Positions 45,241 through 54,773 of a DNA stretch of 64,000 bases are shown here, in pieces (position 1 is the stretch's first letter; each line of letters starts with the position of its first letter). A model generated the notes under the pieces. That model did not search any database, was not told where the DNA came from, and saw only the letters and a list, made by a program, of their open reading frames with translations. Source of the stretch: Colwellia sp. MB02u-6 (GTDB lineage: Bacteria > Pseudomonadota > Gammaproteobacteria > Enterobacterales > Alteromonadaceae); contig NZ_JACGVG010000028.1 of assembly GCF_014077095.1 (NCBI RefSeq), positions 62,001-126,000 of the forward strand, given 5' to 3'. A program made the translations under genes and the position numbers.

Positions 45241-46146
45241 ATGAAAGTAGCAATATTATCAAGGAATAAAAATCTTTATTCTACCAGACGTTTAAAAGAA
45301 GCAGGCGAAGCAATGGGACATGAGGTGGATATTATTGATACTTTGCATTGCTATATGGATATAACCAGTAGCCATTCAGCTGTACGTTATCATGGTAAAG
45401 AATTACCTAAGTATGATGCTATTATACCTCGTATCGGTGCTTCTATTACCTTTTACGGCACTGCGGTTGCGCGACAATTTGAGATGATGGGCACTTTTAA
45501 TATCAATGAATCTGTGGCTATTAGTCGTTCTCGCGATAAATTGCGTTCATTACAGCTATTATCACGTAAAGGCATTGGCTTACCGCGTACCGGCTTTGCC
45601 AGTAAACCTGATAATGCCAAAGATTTAATTAAAAATGTTGGTGGCGCACCTGTTGTTATCAAATTATTAGAAGGCACGCAAGGTATCGGGGTTGTTTTAG
45701 CTGATACTGCAAAAGCTGCTGAGTCAATTATTGAAGCCTTTATGGGTTTAAAAGCTAACATCTTAGTACAAGAATTTGTCAAAGAAGCCGGTGGTGCTGA
45801 CATTCGTTGTTTAGTTATCGGTGGCAAAGTGGTTGCCGCCATGAAACGTCAAGGTGCAGAAGGTGAATTTCGTTCTAACTTACATCGCGGTGGTAGTGCT
45901 GAAGTGGTGAAGTTATCAAAAGAAGAACGAGAAACAGCAATTAAAGCGGCAAAAGCCATGGGTTTAAATATGTGTGGAGTAGATTTACTGCGCTCCAAAA
46001 ATGGCCCTATGGTGATGGAAGTAAACTCATCTCCAGGCTTAGAAGGCATAGAAACCGCAACAGGTAAAAACATTGCCGGTATGATTTTTGAATTTTTAGA
46101 AAAAAATGCCAAACCAAACAGCAATAAAACTCGTGGTAAAGGATAA
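45241..46146 (+). CDS. rimK: RimK, ribosomal protein S6--L-glutamate ligase
   Basis: ATP-grasp ligase that adds glutamate residues to the C-terminus of ribosomal protein S6 (RpsF). 301 residues, as in E. coli (300). Features: [22 protein letters not shown] start, [27 protein letters not shown]-binding [16 protein letters not shown] and [29 protein letters not shown], and metal-binding [14 protein letters not shown]. It heads a four-gene operon with an aspartoacylase-family gene six bases downstream. In Pseudomonas RimK tunes ribosome composition with a protease partner (RimB); a RimB-like gene is present here. Confidence 0.95.
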   Translation: MKVAILSRNKNLYSTRRLKEAGEAMGHEVDIIDTLHCYMDITSSHSAVRYHGKELPKYDAIIPRIGASITFYGTAVARQFEMMGTFNINESVAISRSRDKLRSLQLLSRKGIGLPRTGFASKPDNAKDLIKNVGGAPVVIKLLEGTQGIGVVLADTAKAAESIIEAFMGLKANILVQEFVKEAGGADIRCLVIGGKVVAAMKRQGAEGEFRSNLHRGGSAEVVKLSKEERETAIKAAKAMGLNMCGVDLLRSKNGPMVMEVNSSPGLEGIETATGKNIAGMIFEFLEKNAKPNSNKTRGKG

Positions 46147-46151
46147 CGGTA

Positions 46152-47174
46152 ATGATGGATCCATTAAAAATAGGTGAATTTGTGATATTACCTGGCGAAC
46201 AACGCAAGATAGACTTGCCTGTAGCCAAGTTATATACAGATGCGGACGTTTCTTTACCTGTACATATTATTCGTTCAAAAAAGCCTGGGCCTACTATTTT
46301 TGTTAGTGCTGCGGTGCATGGTGATGAGTTAAATGGCATTGAAATTATTCGGCGATTAATCAGCGAAAATAAATTTAAAATTACCAAAGGAACAGTGATA
46401 GCAGTTCCTATGGTGAACGTTTATGGCGTAGTGAACCAAAGTCGCTACATGCCTGACCGAAGAGATCTTAATCGCTGCTTTCCTGGCTCAGCGAAAGGTT
46501 CGCTGGCTGGGCGCGTAGCCTATATTTTTCTTAATGAAATTGTTAAACATTGTGATTACGGCATTGATCTTCACACAGGGGCAATTCACCGTTCAAATTT
46601 ACCACAAATTAGAGCAGATCTATCTTGTGCGGAAACCAAAGAACTTGCGCAGGTATTTGGCGTTCCTGTGGTATTAAATTCAAATATTATTGATGGTTCA
46701 TTAAGAGACGCGGCGGTAAAGCATAAAACTAAAGTATTGCTTTATGAAGCAGGAGAAGCGCTACGTTTTGATGAGTTTTCAATTCGCGCCGGCATGAGAG
46801 GCATTACTAACGTATTAAAACATTTAGGCATGCGTAAAGCTTCACCAAGCCGCAAAAAAATCATCGCACCCTTTGTGGCTAATAGCAGTCAATGGTTACG
46901 GGCTAACGCCAGTGGCATAGTTAATCATCGCGTACGTTTAGGTGAACAAATAAAGAAAGGTGATGTATTGGCAGAAATTGGCAGCCCGTATGGCGAAATT
47001 ATTGATGTGGTTAAAGCGAGTAGATCTGGCATATTAATTGGTCAGCAAAATATTCCTTTAGTACAAGAAGGTGAAGCTATGTTTCATATTGCCTACTTTG
47101 AAGAAGATGACAAACATATATTTGAGCAAATAGAGAGTGCTCAAGACAACCTATTACCAGAGAACAGCGTTTAA
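46152..47174 (+). CDS. succinylglutamate desuccinylase / aspartoacylase family zinc hydrolase
   Basis: 340 residues. Zinc carboxypeptidase-like fold: SAAVHGDELNGIEIIRRL provides the His-xx-Glu zinc ligands, DLHTG the third His, and LYEAGEAL the catalytic Glu. An N-terminal extension (about 45 residues) and a C-terminal lipoyl-like strand region (VRLGEQIKKGDVLAEIGSPYGEI) are seen in family members near rimK. True AstE acts in arginine catabolism; the neighbours here (rimK, RimB-like protease) suggest another acyl- or glutamyl-hydrolysing role, possibly trimming amide-linked groups. It lies five bases after rimK and must be cotranscribed. Confidence 0.9.
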   Translation: MMDPLKIGEFVILPGEQRKIDLPVAKLYTDADVSLPVHIIRSKKPGPTIFVSAAVHGDELNGIEIIRRLISENKFKITKGTVIAVPMVNVYGVVNQSRYMPDRRDLNRCFPGSAKGSLAGRVAYIFLNEIVKHCDYGIDLHTGAIHRSNLPQIRADLSCAETKELAQVFGVPVVLNSNIIDGSLRDAAVKHKTKVLLYEAGEALRFDEFSIRAGMRGITNVLKHLGMRKASPSRKKIIAPFVANSSQWLRANASGIVNHRVRLGEQIKKGDVLAEIGSPYGEIIDVVKASRSGILIGQQNIPLVQEGEAMFHIAYFEEDDKHIFEQIESAQDNLLPENSV

Positions 47175-47190
47175 AATAGGGTAACCTGAT

Positions 47191-47622
47191 ATGACCACAA
47201 AACAAAAAATAATTATCGGTAGTTTGGAAACGATTACGCTCCCTGACTTAGCGATAACAGATATACAAGTACGCGTTGATACAGGCGCTAAAACCTCTTC
47301 TCTACATGTTGATAACATTAAAAAATTTAAAAAAAATGGTAAGGTGATGGTGCGCTTTGACCTGCACCCTGATGTCTATAATCTTGAGAATATGGTTTCT
47401 TGTGAAGCCCCTATTCATGACATTAGAAGAGTTAAATCTTCAAATGGTACCGCAGAGCAACGCTATGTTATATCAACACTGGTAAAATTAGGTAGTGAAC
47501 TTTGGCCGATTGAAATAACCTTAACTGACCGCTCAGATATGAGTTACTTAATGTTATTTGGTCGCGAGGCAATTGGTGAAAGGTTTCTTATAGACCCATC
47601 AAAAGCCTTTGTAAATTCATAA
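47191..47622 (+). CDS. RimB-like retropepsin-family protease (Zn_protease family)
   Basis: 143 residues. The motif IQVRVDTGAKTSSLHVDNI places it in the ATP-dependent zinc protease / retropepsin-like family (PF05618), where the Asp of DTGA is catalytic; GREAIGERFLIDPSKAFV is the typical ending. Members linked to rimK in Pseudomonas are called RimB and act on the RimK/RpsF modification system. The older zinc name is not supported by a zinc motif here. It lies 16 bases after the aspartoacylase-family gene, with AGGGT before the ATG. Role in S6 tail processing is inferred. Confidence 0.88.
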   Translation: MTTKQKIIIGSLETITLPDLAITDIQVRVDTGAKTSSLHVDNIKKFKKNGKVMVRFDLHPDVYNLENMVSCEAPIHDIRRVKSSNGTAEQRYVISTLVKLGSELWPIEITLTDRSDMSYLMLFGREAIGERFLIDPSKAFVNS

Positions 47623-47646
47623 TATACAATTTATTAAGGTTTTAGG

Positions 47647-48519
47647 ATGACTATTGAACAGACTATAGAACAAGCGAAAGTGATACTTTCTCATATTGTT
47701 ATCACGATATCAGAGCAACCTATCACGATAGGCGATATTCTTTTTATACCCATCATAATTTTTATGGGTATATTGTTAACCAAATGGCTAATTAAGTTAA
47801 TCAGTAGTCGTTTAACAACAAAAAAAACTGACCCTAATATAATTCACTTAGTGGAACGAATTTTATATGTCATTGCGATAACCATTATTATGATCAGCAT
47901 ATTAGACTTTATGAATGTGCCGATTGCTGCTTTTGCTTTTTTGTCTGGCGCCATTGCTATCGGCTTTGGTTTTGGCGCACAAAATATTATTAATAATTTT
48001 ATTAGTGGCTGGATCTTAATGTGGGAGCGCCCTATTCGTATTGGCGATTTTTTAGAAATTGAAGACTCCAAAGGCCTAGTGGAAGAAATTAACACCCGGT
48101 CAACCCGTATAAAGCGAGTAGACGGTGTACACTTATTAATACCTAACAGCAAGTTACTTGAAAACACTGTCGTTAACTGGACCTTAGTAGACCAGTTTGT
48201 CAGATGTTCGGTTAAAGTTGGTGTCGCCTATGGTTCGCCAGCCAAAAAAGTTGCGGGCTTGATTATGCAAGCAACCACAGAACAGGCTGAGGCGCTAGCA
48301 GAGCCTAAACCCTTAGTCACCTTTGACGACTTTGGTGATAATGCCTTAATGTTTGAAGTCACTTTTTGGGTCAACTCAAGAGTGGAAAGTGGTTTAAGAA
48401 TTGCAAAAAGCAACGTAAGGTTTCGATTGGAAGAATTATTTGAACAAGAAAATATTGTGGTGGCATATCCACAACGAGACATACACCTTGATGGCTCATT
48501 AAAGATAATTAACAGCTAA
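47647..48519 (+). CDS. MscS-family mechanosensitive channel
   Basis: 290 residues. Three or more N-terminal helices, then the conserved pore helix and beta domain: LSGAIAIGFGFGAQNIINNFISGWILMWERPIRIGDFLEIEDSKGLVEEINTRSTRIKRVDGVHLLIPNSKLLENTVVNWT. This is the hallmark of small-conductance mechanosensitive channels that release solutes at hypo-osmotic shock. It is last in the rimK operon, 24 bases after the RimB-like gene; the linkage of an MscS channel to rimK recurs in marine gammaproteobacteria, but its meaning is unknown. A second MscS gene lies at 58557-59414. Confidence 0.92.
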   Translation: MTIEQTIEQAKVILSHIVITISEQPITIGDILFIPIIIFMGILLTKWLIKLISSRLTTKKTDPNIIHLVERILYVIAITIIMISILDFMNVPIAAFAFLSGAIAIGFGFGAQNIINNFISGWILMWERPIRIGDFLEIEDSKGLVEEINTRSTRIKRVDGVHLLIPNSKLLENTVVNWTLVDQFVRCSVKVGVAYGSPAKKVAGLIMQATTEQAEALAEPKPLVTFDDFGDNALMFEVTFWVNSRVESGLRIAKSNVRFRLEELFEQENIVVAYPQRDIHLDGSLKIINS

Positions 48520-48623
48520 CACAACAATACTACTTTGATGAATATTGTCGCTCAACAACCGACTATTGTAATTAATAATACGGTTACCTTAGTGTATTTA
48601 ACGAGCAAAAGTGGACAATAACT

Positions 48624-48660
48624 TAATGAAATTCAGGGCTTAATTAAATTAATTTCATTA
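48624..48660. terminator. weak bidirectional terminator-like inverted repeat
   Basis: TAATGAAATT (48624-48633) pairs with AATTTCATTA (48651-48660) between the convergent mscS and mlaC-like genes. The stem is AT-rich and has a long loop and no clear T-run, so termination efficiency is doubtful. Confidence 0.35.
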
Positions 48661-48701
48661 GTGTTTAATAGCTAATTATCGTTGTTAACTTTTAGCGTTA
48701 A

Positions 48702-49337
48702 TTAACCCTCAACGACCTTATGATTAATTTTCTGTAATTGTAGCAAAGTACCTTCTATGCCCAATTTATTAAAACTGGTATTTATTTCTGCTTGTTTTGT
48801 TTGCAATAAACTTATTCCTTCAACTTCAATATCAAAGAAAAGCCAGCCCTGTGTCGTTGACTGTAATAATTTAACCACGGCTTTATTGGTTTTAGTCCTG
48901 CCAACAATGGTGATATCAACCATCGCCATTTTACCACTTTTAGAGATTGTACTTTCGCCGATATTAATCACTTCATTATCATATTTATTTAATAAATTAC
49001 TATAAGTGTTGATGAGCTGTAACGATAACTCAACTATAAATGGCTCTATGAGTTCTTCAGGGACCTTAATCAAATTTTTATTCAATATTTTATAAGTAAA
49101 GTATCGGGTATCGACTTCGGGCAATAAATACTGGTTTAACACCTCTCTAATATTAGCCTTGGTTAAGGTCTCAGTTTGCTTTAATTTAATTAGCGATCCT
49201 TCAACCTGACTAAATATCTGCCTGACCTTAGCTTTAGCATCGTCAGGGGAGGCAAAAACAGTCGCTGTTATTAAAAGTGCTATGGTGAAAATAACAATAC
49301 TGATTAAATTAATGTTGTTAGTACATTTACTTGTCAT
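48702..49337 (-). CDS. MlaC/Ttg2D-family periplasmic lipid-binding protein, orphan
   Basis: 211 residues with an N-terminal signal (LISIVIFTIALLITATVFA) and an MlaC domain: AKVRQIFSQVEGSLIKLKQ, REVLNQYLLPEVDTRYFTYKIL, FIVELSLQLINTYSNLLNKYDNEVINIGES and QGWLFFDIEVEGISLLQTKQAEI. MlaC shuttles phospholipid between the outer-membrane MlaA and the inner-membrane MlaFEDB complex. No other mla gene is nearby, so this may be a second, specialised copy. The start at 49337 has only weak ribosome-site support. Confidence 0.85.
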   Translation of the reverse strand: MTSKCTNNINLISIVIFTIALLITATVFASPDDAKAKVRQIFSQVEGSLIKLKQTETLTKANIREVLNQYLLPEVDTRYFTYKILNKNLIKVPEELIEPFIVELSLQLINTYSNLLNKYDNEVINIGESTISKSGKMAMVDITIVGRTKTNKAVVKLLQSTTQGWLFFDIEVEGISLLQTKQAEINTSFNKLGIEGTLLQLQKINHKVVEG

Positions 49338-49947
49338 TTCATTTCATTACTCAATAAATAGTATATAACTACGATTATAGCCATTCATATCAAGCTAGCA
49401 AGCGCATTAATTTATGCAAACTAATCAAATAAATTAATTAAACTCTTCGCGGTAACAAAAATATTAACCACTCTTTCTTTTGAAGGTTAAGGTTAAGGTT
49501 AACAATTAAAAAAAACATAAAACTAGCTTTTACTTTCTATAATGCATTAATAATTATTCATTTAAATCTACTATTGATGAACTTTAAATTTACTTTACCC
49601 GTATTTATATTTTCATAATATTTACCTGACTCAATAGTTGTTTAAAAAAAACACAGTTTAGGTTGTTAATAACTTTAACGTCTTAGGTTATAGTGGCAAT
49701 GTTCTGGTAATCCAATTATTTATATATTATCTTAATGCACAGTTAGCCTTGTTATTGTTCTCGTCACCCTGAAATTTTTCAGTGTTATGCTTTAACGTTA
49801 ACTAATCTCGCTTAAGTGATCATTTTTAGCAAATATTTAAATTAACATCAATAAAGATTGTTGAGCTATATGTATTAATTTTTAGCACCAAGGATAGGTC
49901 GTTATATTTATCTTAGGTATTTAAAACAACACATCGAGATACAATTA
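49338..49947. other. 610-base AT-rich intergenic region
   Basis: No gene is supported on either strand. It contains three tandem AAGGTT hexamers (49483-49500) and should hold divergent promoters for the MlaC-like gene and the CHASE histidine kinase gene, but no consensus pair stands out by eye. Confidence 0.6.
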
Positions 49948-51720
49948 ATGAAAAATAGCGCGATAGAAGTGACGCATGCTGATATAAAAAGACAAAAATT
50001 AATTGCTGCAAGTCGATTTCACGGTATACATTGGTTAATATTAATACTTTCAACCATATTAACTATTGGGGCATGGTACATTGCTTCAGTGCAGGTTAAT
50101 AAAAAAGTAGCTGAACGTTTTGAGCGTGAGTCTTTGCACGTTATAGAACTTGTTAAAGAAAGAATGCAACTATATGAGCACGCCCTATGGGGCGCTGTCG
50201 CTCATGTTGATGCTAGCGAAGGTAATATTACTGACCAGCAATGGGAAAACTACAGTAATAGCCTGCGAATAGACCAAGCCTACCCTGGCATCAATGGCAT
50301 AGGCTTAATTTATAATGTTAAGTTTGACCAACGTAATAACTTTGTTCTACAGCAGCAAAAAAGCCGACCAAATTTTAGCATTCACCCCTTATATGCCGAT
50401 CAAGAACTTTGGCCAATTACCTTTATTGAGCCGCACTTAACAAATAAACAGGCTTTGGGCTTAAATATAGCTTTTGAAAAAAATAGATACATGGGTGTCA
50501 AAAAAGCCAGAGATACAGGTTTAGCACAATTAACCGGACCAATTACCCTAGTACAAGACGCAAAACAAACGCCTGGGTTTCTTTTTTATGCCCCTTTCTA
50601 TAAAAAAGGTCTACCACACAATTCAGTAAGTACTCGCCAAGCGTCGATAAAAGGCGTGGCCTATGCACCTTTTATTATGTCTAAACTTATTTCTGGCACT
50701 TTAGCTGTTGAACAACGCCATGTTTCATTGGATATTAGCGACGATGGTAAGTCATTGTATAATGATATAAATAATACCGACAGTATTGAAATAGACGCTA
50801 ATCCACTCTTTATTAAGCATATCGATGTTAATTTCTATGGCCGAGAATGGAAGTTTATTGTTAGTTCAAATTTATTCTTTCGTGAGGCTTCAGGTTCGAA
50901 TCAACCCTATTTCATATTAGCGGGCGGTATTGTCATTGATCTTTTGATACTTGCCTTGTTTATTGTACTTTCAAGAGCAAACAAGCAAGCATTAACCTAT
51001 GCTGATGATATTACTCGAGAACTAAAAATTGGTACTCAACGTCTGATTCGTTCAAACCAAGATCTTGAACAATTTGCTTATGTAGCTTCCCACGATTTGA
51101 AATCACCTTTAAATGCCATAAAAAAATTAGCCAGCTGGATCACTGAGGATTGTGAAAGCCTATTACCTGAGGGCTCCAAAAAACATTTAAAATTGCTTAA
51201 TAGCCGCAGTGACAGAATGAATAGGTTACTAGACGATTTACTCGACTACTCGCGTATTGGCCGACATGAATATAGACCTCAAGAACTTGATTTAGCAATT
51301 ATAGCTAACGAGATTTTTAGTCTATTAGATCACCCAACAAGCTTTAATTTGTCCGTAGAAAAGCAGACCTTACTTTTACCTAGAACACCACTAGAAATTA
51401 TACTACGAAATCTCCTTTCAAATGCCGTAAAACACCACGATAAACCCACGGGTCAAATTAACGTATTATATAAAAAAATCAACAATATGCACCATATTAT
51501 TGTACAAGATGACGGCCCGGGTATTCCACGCGAATTATTTGAAAAGGCGTTAGAGATGTTTCAAACTTTACGACCCAGAGATAAAGTTGAAGGCAGTGGT
51601 ATGGGCTTGTCATTATCAAAGAAAACAATCGAATATTACGGTGGCAGTTTAACGATTGACTCCGATGGTATTAGAGGCACCGCCATAGTGATTTTATGGC
51701 CCATTACAACAAAAATATAA
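49948..51720 (+). CDS. membrane histidine kinase with CHASE sensor domain
   Basis: 590 residues. A membrane helix (about 28-48), a periplasmic CHASE domain (YPGINGIGLIYNVKFDQRNNF, YMGVKKARDTGLAQLTGPITL, GFLFYAPFYKKG), a second helix (about 322-346), then a short coiled coil, HisKA with His382 (QFAYVASHDLKSPLNAIKKLASW) and HATPase_c with DDGPGIPRE and GSGMGLSLSKKTIEYYGG. The kinase domain is of the phytochrome-like type that often pairs with CheY-like receivers such as Rcp1. Downstream lie a dead receiver gene and then an REC-GGDEF-EAL protein, the likely current output. CHASE ligands are varied and unknown here. Confidence 0.92.
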   Translation: MKNSAIEVTHADIKRQKLIAASRFHGIHWLILILSTILTIGAWYIASVQVNKKVAERFERESLHVIELVKERMQLYEHALWGAVAHVDASEGNITDQQWENYSNSLRIDQAYPGINGIGLIYNVKFDQRNNFVLQQQKSRPNFSIHPLYADQELWPITFIEPHLTNKQALGLNIAFEKNRYMGVKKARDTGLAQLTGPITLVQDAKQTPGFLFYAPFYKKGLPHNSVSTRQASIKGVAYAPFIMSKLISGTLAVEQRHVSLDISDDGKSLYNDINNTDSIEIDANPLFIKHIDVNFYGREWKFIVSSNLFFREASGSNQPYFILAGGIVIDLLILALFIVLSRANKQALTYADDITRELKIGTQRLIRSNQDLEQFAYVASHDLKSPLNAIKKLASWITEDCESLLPEGSKKHLKLLNSRSDRMNRLLDDLLDYSRIGRHEYRPQELDLAIIANEIFSLLDHPTSFNLSVEKQTLLLPRTPLEIILRNLLSNAVKHHDKPTGQINVLYKKINNMHHIIVQDDGPGIPRELFEKALEMFQTLRPRDKVEGSGMGLSLSKKTIEYYGGSLTIDSDGIRGTAIVILWPITTKI

Positions 51721-51766
51721 CAACGCAATACTGGCATTAAACCAGATAAACGGATAACGGATAAAA

Positions 51767-52157
51767 TGACTGAACAACAAAAAGAAGTAAGGCTGTTATT
51801 AAGTGAAGATCATGATGTTGATGCTATATCTATAACGCGTGCCTTTAACGAATTGTGCTTAGGTAACACCATTTTAGAGCAACTTGGCCTACACAACTTA
51901 GCGTTACTGCGCAGCGGCGCTGTACCCTCTCCTTATATTATATAGCTTGATTTACAAATGCCGCGTTTAAATGGCTCAGAGTTTTAGAAAAAATTTGTCA
52001 AGACCCACAATGAGACGATAGTATTATTTTTTTCACCACAGCTAAATCAGATAAAGATATTTCCGCCAGCTACCAAAAAAATATTGTGGGCTACTTTATC
52101 AAAGATCAAGTGATAGACGGTTTTTTATAAATCGTAAAGGTCAAAGGCTATGGGTAA
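51767..52157 (+). pseudogene. decayed CheY-like response regulator (Rcp1 type)
   Basis: Starting at ATG 51767 the frame reads LLLSEDHDVDAISITRAF (acidic pocket), and then LDLQMPRLNGSEF, the phospho-acceptor segment, interrupted by TAG (51942-51944) and by a second TAG. After a one-base shift it continues with EKICQDPQ, then a TGA, DSIIFFTTAKSDKDISASYQKNIVGYFIKDQ, and a further TAA before the end. At least three nonsense codons and one frameshift are present. Its position directly after the CHASE kinase marks it as the kinase's former receiver. Confidence 0.85.
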
Positions 52158-52228
52158 ATAGTTTTTTTCCCAGGAAGTTAAACAAATCAGCAGTACTTTT
52201 ACCGTGATGATCACGAGAAGGATAAAAT

Positions 52229-53917
52229 TTGAATATTTTGATTGTTGACGACGACGTTGTTGATCGCGAACACCTTATAAGAACATTAAATAAAGCTAAT
52301 AGCGACTGTCATATTGTTGAAACTGAGTCAGTAGATGAAGGCTTAGCAGCCTTTAAAGCTGAAAAATTTGATGTGGTTTTATTAGATTACCGCATGCCTA
52401 AACGTGACGGCATTGAATTATTACTAGAGTTACGTGGCGCTTTAGTAGATCACTCTGTTGCCATTATTATGCTGAGTAATTCTGAAGAGTCAGATTTAGC
52501 GCTAGAATGCATAAAAAATGGTGCTCAAGATTTTTTACTTAAATCAGAGGTAACTTCATCAAGGTTACGACGTGCAATACTACAATCTCAAGCACGTTTT
52601 GAATTAGAGAGAAAACTTTATAAAAGTTACCAAGAAGCGAGAGAGCTAGCAGAACATGACTCATTAACTGGCTTAACTAATCGTTACTCATTTGAAGAGG
52701 CATTACGTTTAAACATTACACAACAACCTCGTGATGACGCTAAATTAGCTTTAATATTATTCGACCTTGATAATTTCAAATTCATTAACGATAGCCATGG
52801 TCATGATATTGGCGATCTATTGTTAAAACAAGTATCCAATAGAATTTACAAGTGCACGCGTGAAAATGAATTATTTTCACGCGTAGGTGGTGACGAATTT
52901 TCTATAATATTAAACCACTTAAAATCTATAGACAATGTAACTAGGGTAAGCCAACGGATATTGAATTGTTTTGATGAGCCATTTAATATTTCAGGTATAG
53001 AAATAAAAATGGCCGCAAGTATTGGTATTGCCATATTCCCTGACAATAGCGTCAGCGCCAATGAATTACTTAAATATGCCGATATTGCCATGTATCGCGC
53101 GAAAAAATTAGGTCGAAATCAAATATGCTATTTTGAAACAGAAATGCAAAATCAGTTTTTAGAACAATACAAAATTGAAGCTAATTTAGTAGGTGCTTTA
53201 GACCGCGATGAATTTATATTACATTACCAACCTATAGTTGACACAGCAACATCAAAAATCACCGGCTTTGAAGCATTAATACGCTGGAACTTTCAAAACA
53301 CCTTACACTTTCCAGATAGTTTTATACCTATCGCTGAGTCTTCTCGTGCCATTATTAATATTGGTCGCTGGGTGATAGCTAAAGCCATATATCAAATATC
53401 AATATGGAATTTACGCAACAACAAAGCATTATCCATCGCCATTAATTTATCAAGCGTACAATTGGCTGATAAAACACTGATCAATTTCATCAAAAGTATA
53501 ATAGAAAAATATCAGGTACCACCAGCACTGATAGAATTTGAACTAACTGAAACTGCTTTACTTGAAACCAGTAGTCAAGCGATTGCGGTTATCGAGTCAA
53601 TTAGCCAGTTAGGTTGCCATATTGCATTAGATGATTTTGGCACTGGGTTTTCGTCAGTATCACATTTACAAAATTTTCCCATTAATACCGTTAAAATTGA
53701 TAAATCGTTAATGCTTGCCTCCAATGAGCCAAAAACAAGGGCCTTAATAGATGGCCTTACCGCTATGCTGCATTCTTTAGGGTTAAATATTGTCGCAGAG
53801 GGTATTGAAAATGAAGATAATTTACGGTTATGCCAACAACTTAATATTCAGCGCACACAAGGCTACTTTTTTTCTAAACCGCTAAGTACTCGATGTATTG
53901 AGAAAAAATATCTCTAA
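52229..53917 (+). CDS. response regulator with GGDEF and EAL domains
   Basis: 562 residues. Starts at TTG 52229, with AGAAGG at good spacing. A receiver domain (VDDD pocket, Asp53 in VVLLDYRMP, FLLKSE) is followed by a GGDEF domain with intact RVGGDEFSII near 220 and an EAL domain with intact EALIRW near 346 and LDDFGTGFSS. It can in principle both make and break cyclic di-GMP, with phosphorylation from the upstream CHASE kinase deciding the balance. The only receiver intact in this cluster, it is probably the kinase's output now that the CheY-like gene is dead. No membrane segment. Confidence 0.93.
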   Translation: MNILIVDDDVVDREHLIRTLNKANSDCHIVETESVDEGLAAFKAEKFDVVLLDYRMPKRDGIELLLELRGALVDHSVAIIMLSNSEESDLALECIKNGAQDFLLKSEVTSSRLRRAILQSQARFELERKLYKSYQEARELAEHDSLTGLTNRYSFEEALRLNITQQPRDDAKLALILFDLDNFKFINDSHGHDIGDLLLKQVSNRIYKCTRENELFSRVGGDEFSIILNHLKSIDNVTRVSQRILNCFDEPFNISGIEIKMAASIGIAIFPDNSVSANELLKYADIAMYRAKKLGRNQICYFETEMQNQFLEQYKIEANLVGALDRDEFILHYQPIVDTATSKITGFEALIRWNFQNTLHFPDSFIPIAESSRAIINIGRWVIAKAIYQISIWNLRNNKALSIAINLSSVQLADKTLINFIKSIIEKYQVPPALIEFELTETALLETSSQAIAVIESISQLGCHIALDDFGTGFSSVSHLQNFPINTVKIDKSLMLASNEPKTRALIDGLTAMLHSLGLNIVAEGIENEDNLRLCQQLNIQRTQGYFFSKPLSTRCIEKKYL

Positions 53918-54113
53918 TGCCATTGACTGCCCTACTCACGGTTACCTTTTATTTAAGCGCTTTGAGTCCAAGATTTAGTTTGCAATTACGTGCCCAAAAA
54001 CTTAATCTGATTCCAAGCTGTAGGTAGGTTAAGTTACTGATTTTATTTTGCGATAAGTCTGCTCAATCAGCGTTCTTATTACTCCTTTACCTAAATAATT
54101 TTAAAAGGAAATT

Positions 54114-54773
54114 ATGATAAATCATCTTTTAAATACCTCAGGCATTGTTATTACGCTTTTAGTACTTTGTATACAAGCAAGGGCCGAGTCTTTTCTAGTG
54201 CAAGATCAACAAGGATTGCCACTTAAAAATGCAGTATTGGAGTTCTCTGTAACCAACGCTGCTTCTGCACCCGTGTTACCACCAAATACTTTGGTTATGG
54301 ATCAGGTTGATAAACTCTTTAAACCCGAGGTGTTAGTTATCCATCAAGGTGACTATGTTAATTTTCCCAACAGTGACAACATCAGGCATCATGTTTACTC
54401 GTTTTCATCGGTAAAACCTTTTGAATTAAAACTTTACTCAGGCAAACCTAAAGCACCATTACAGTTTGATGTTGCCGGTGTAGCTGTATTAGGCTGCAAC
54501 ATACACGACTCTATGATTGGTTATATTTATATTGCTAGCTCAACACAGGTATTAATGACTAACGAGCAAGGCATAGCAACATTAGCAGATATGGTTGAAT
54601 ACGATAGCGTTAATGTGTGGCATGCCAGTTCGGTGACTCGCTTAACAAATATGAGTTATGATGATTTGTCTAAAAGCAAAAATAATAATGGCGTATTGGT
54701 GATTAATTTAATTGTTGATGCGCCTGAACCACGAAATACCTTTCAAAGTATATTCAAAAAAAATGGCCAGTAA
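54114..54773 (+). CDS. periplasmic cupredoxin-like protein (methylamine-utilisation type)
   Basis: 219 residues with a signal peptide (VITLLVLCIQARAES). The cupredoxin fold is seen from HQGDYVNFPNSDNIRHHVYSFSSVKPFELKLY, with a His ligand in RHHVYSF, and GCNIHDSMIGYIYI with the Cys, His and Met ligands, so a type 1 copper site is likely. This family is annotated methylamine-utilisation protein but lies next to GGDEF/EAL genes in many marine bacteria. It is first of four overlapping genes and overlaps the next by 11 bases. A role as periplasmic electron carrier or copper/redox sensor is inferred. AAAGGA precedes the ATG. Confidence 0.88.
   Translation: MINHLLNTSGIVITLLVLCIQARAESFLVQDQQGLPLKNAVLEFSVTNAASAPVLPPNTLVMDQVDKLFKPEVLVIHQGDYVNFPNSDNIRHHVYSFSSVKPFELKLYSGKPKAPLQFDVAGVAVLGCNIHDSMIGYIYIASSTQVLMTNEQGIATLADMVEYDSVNVWHASSVTRLTNMSYDDLSKSKNNNGVLVINLIVDAPEPRNTFQSIFKKNGQ

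Noticed and set aside
49483-49500. Three AAGGTT hexamers as a regulator-binding array
   Set aside because: Too few and too simple; no matching sites nearby.
53918-54113. Minus-strand reading GVIRTLIEQTYRKIKSVT resembling a transposase piece
   Set aside because: Only 18 residues, no second conserved segment; I cannot tell it from chance.
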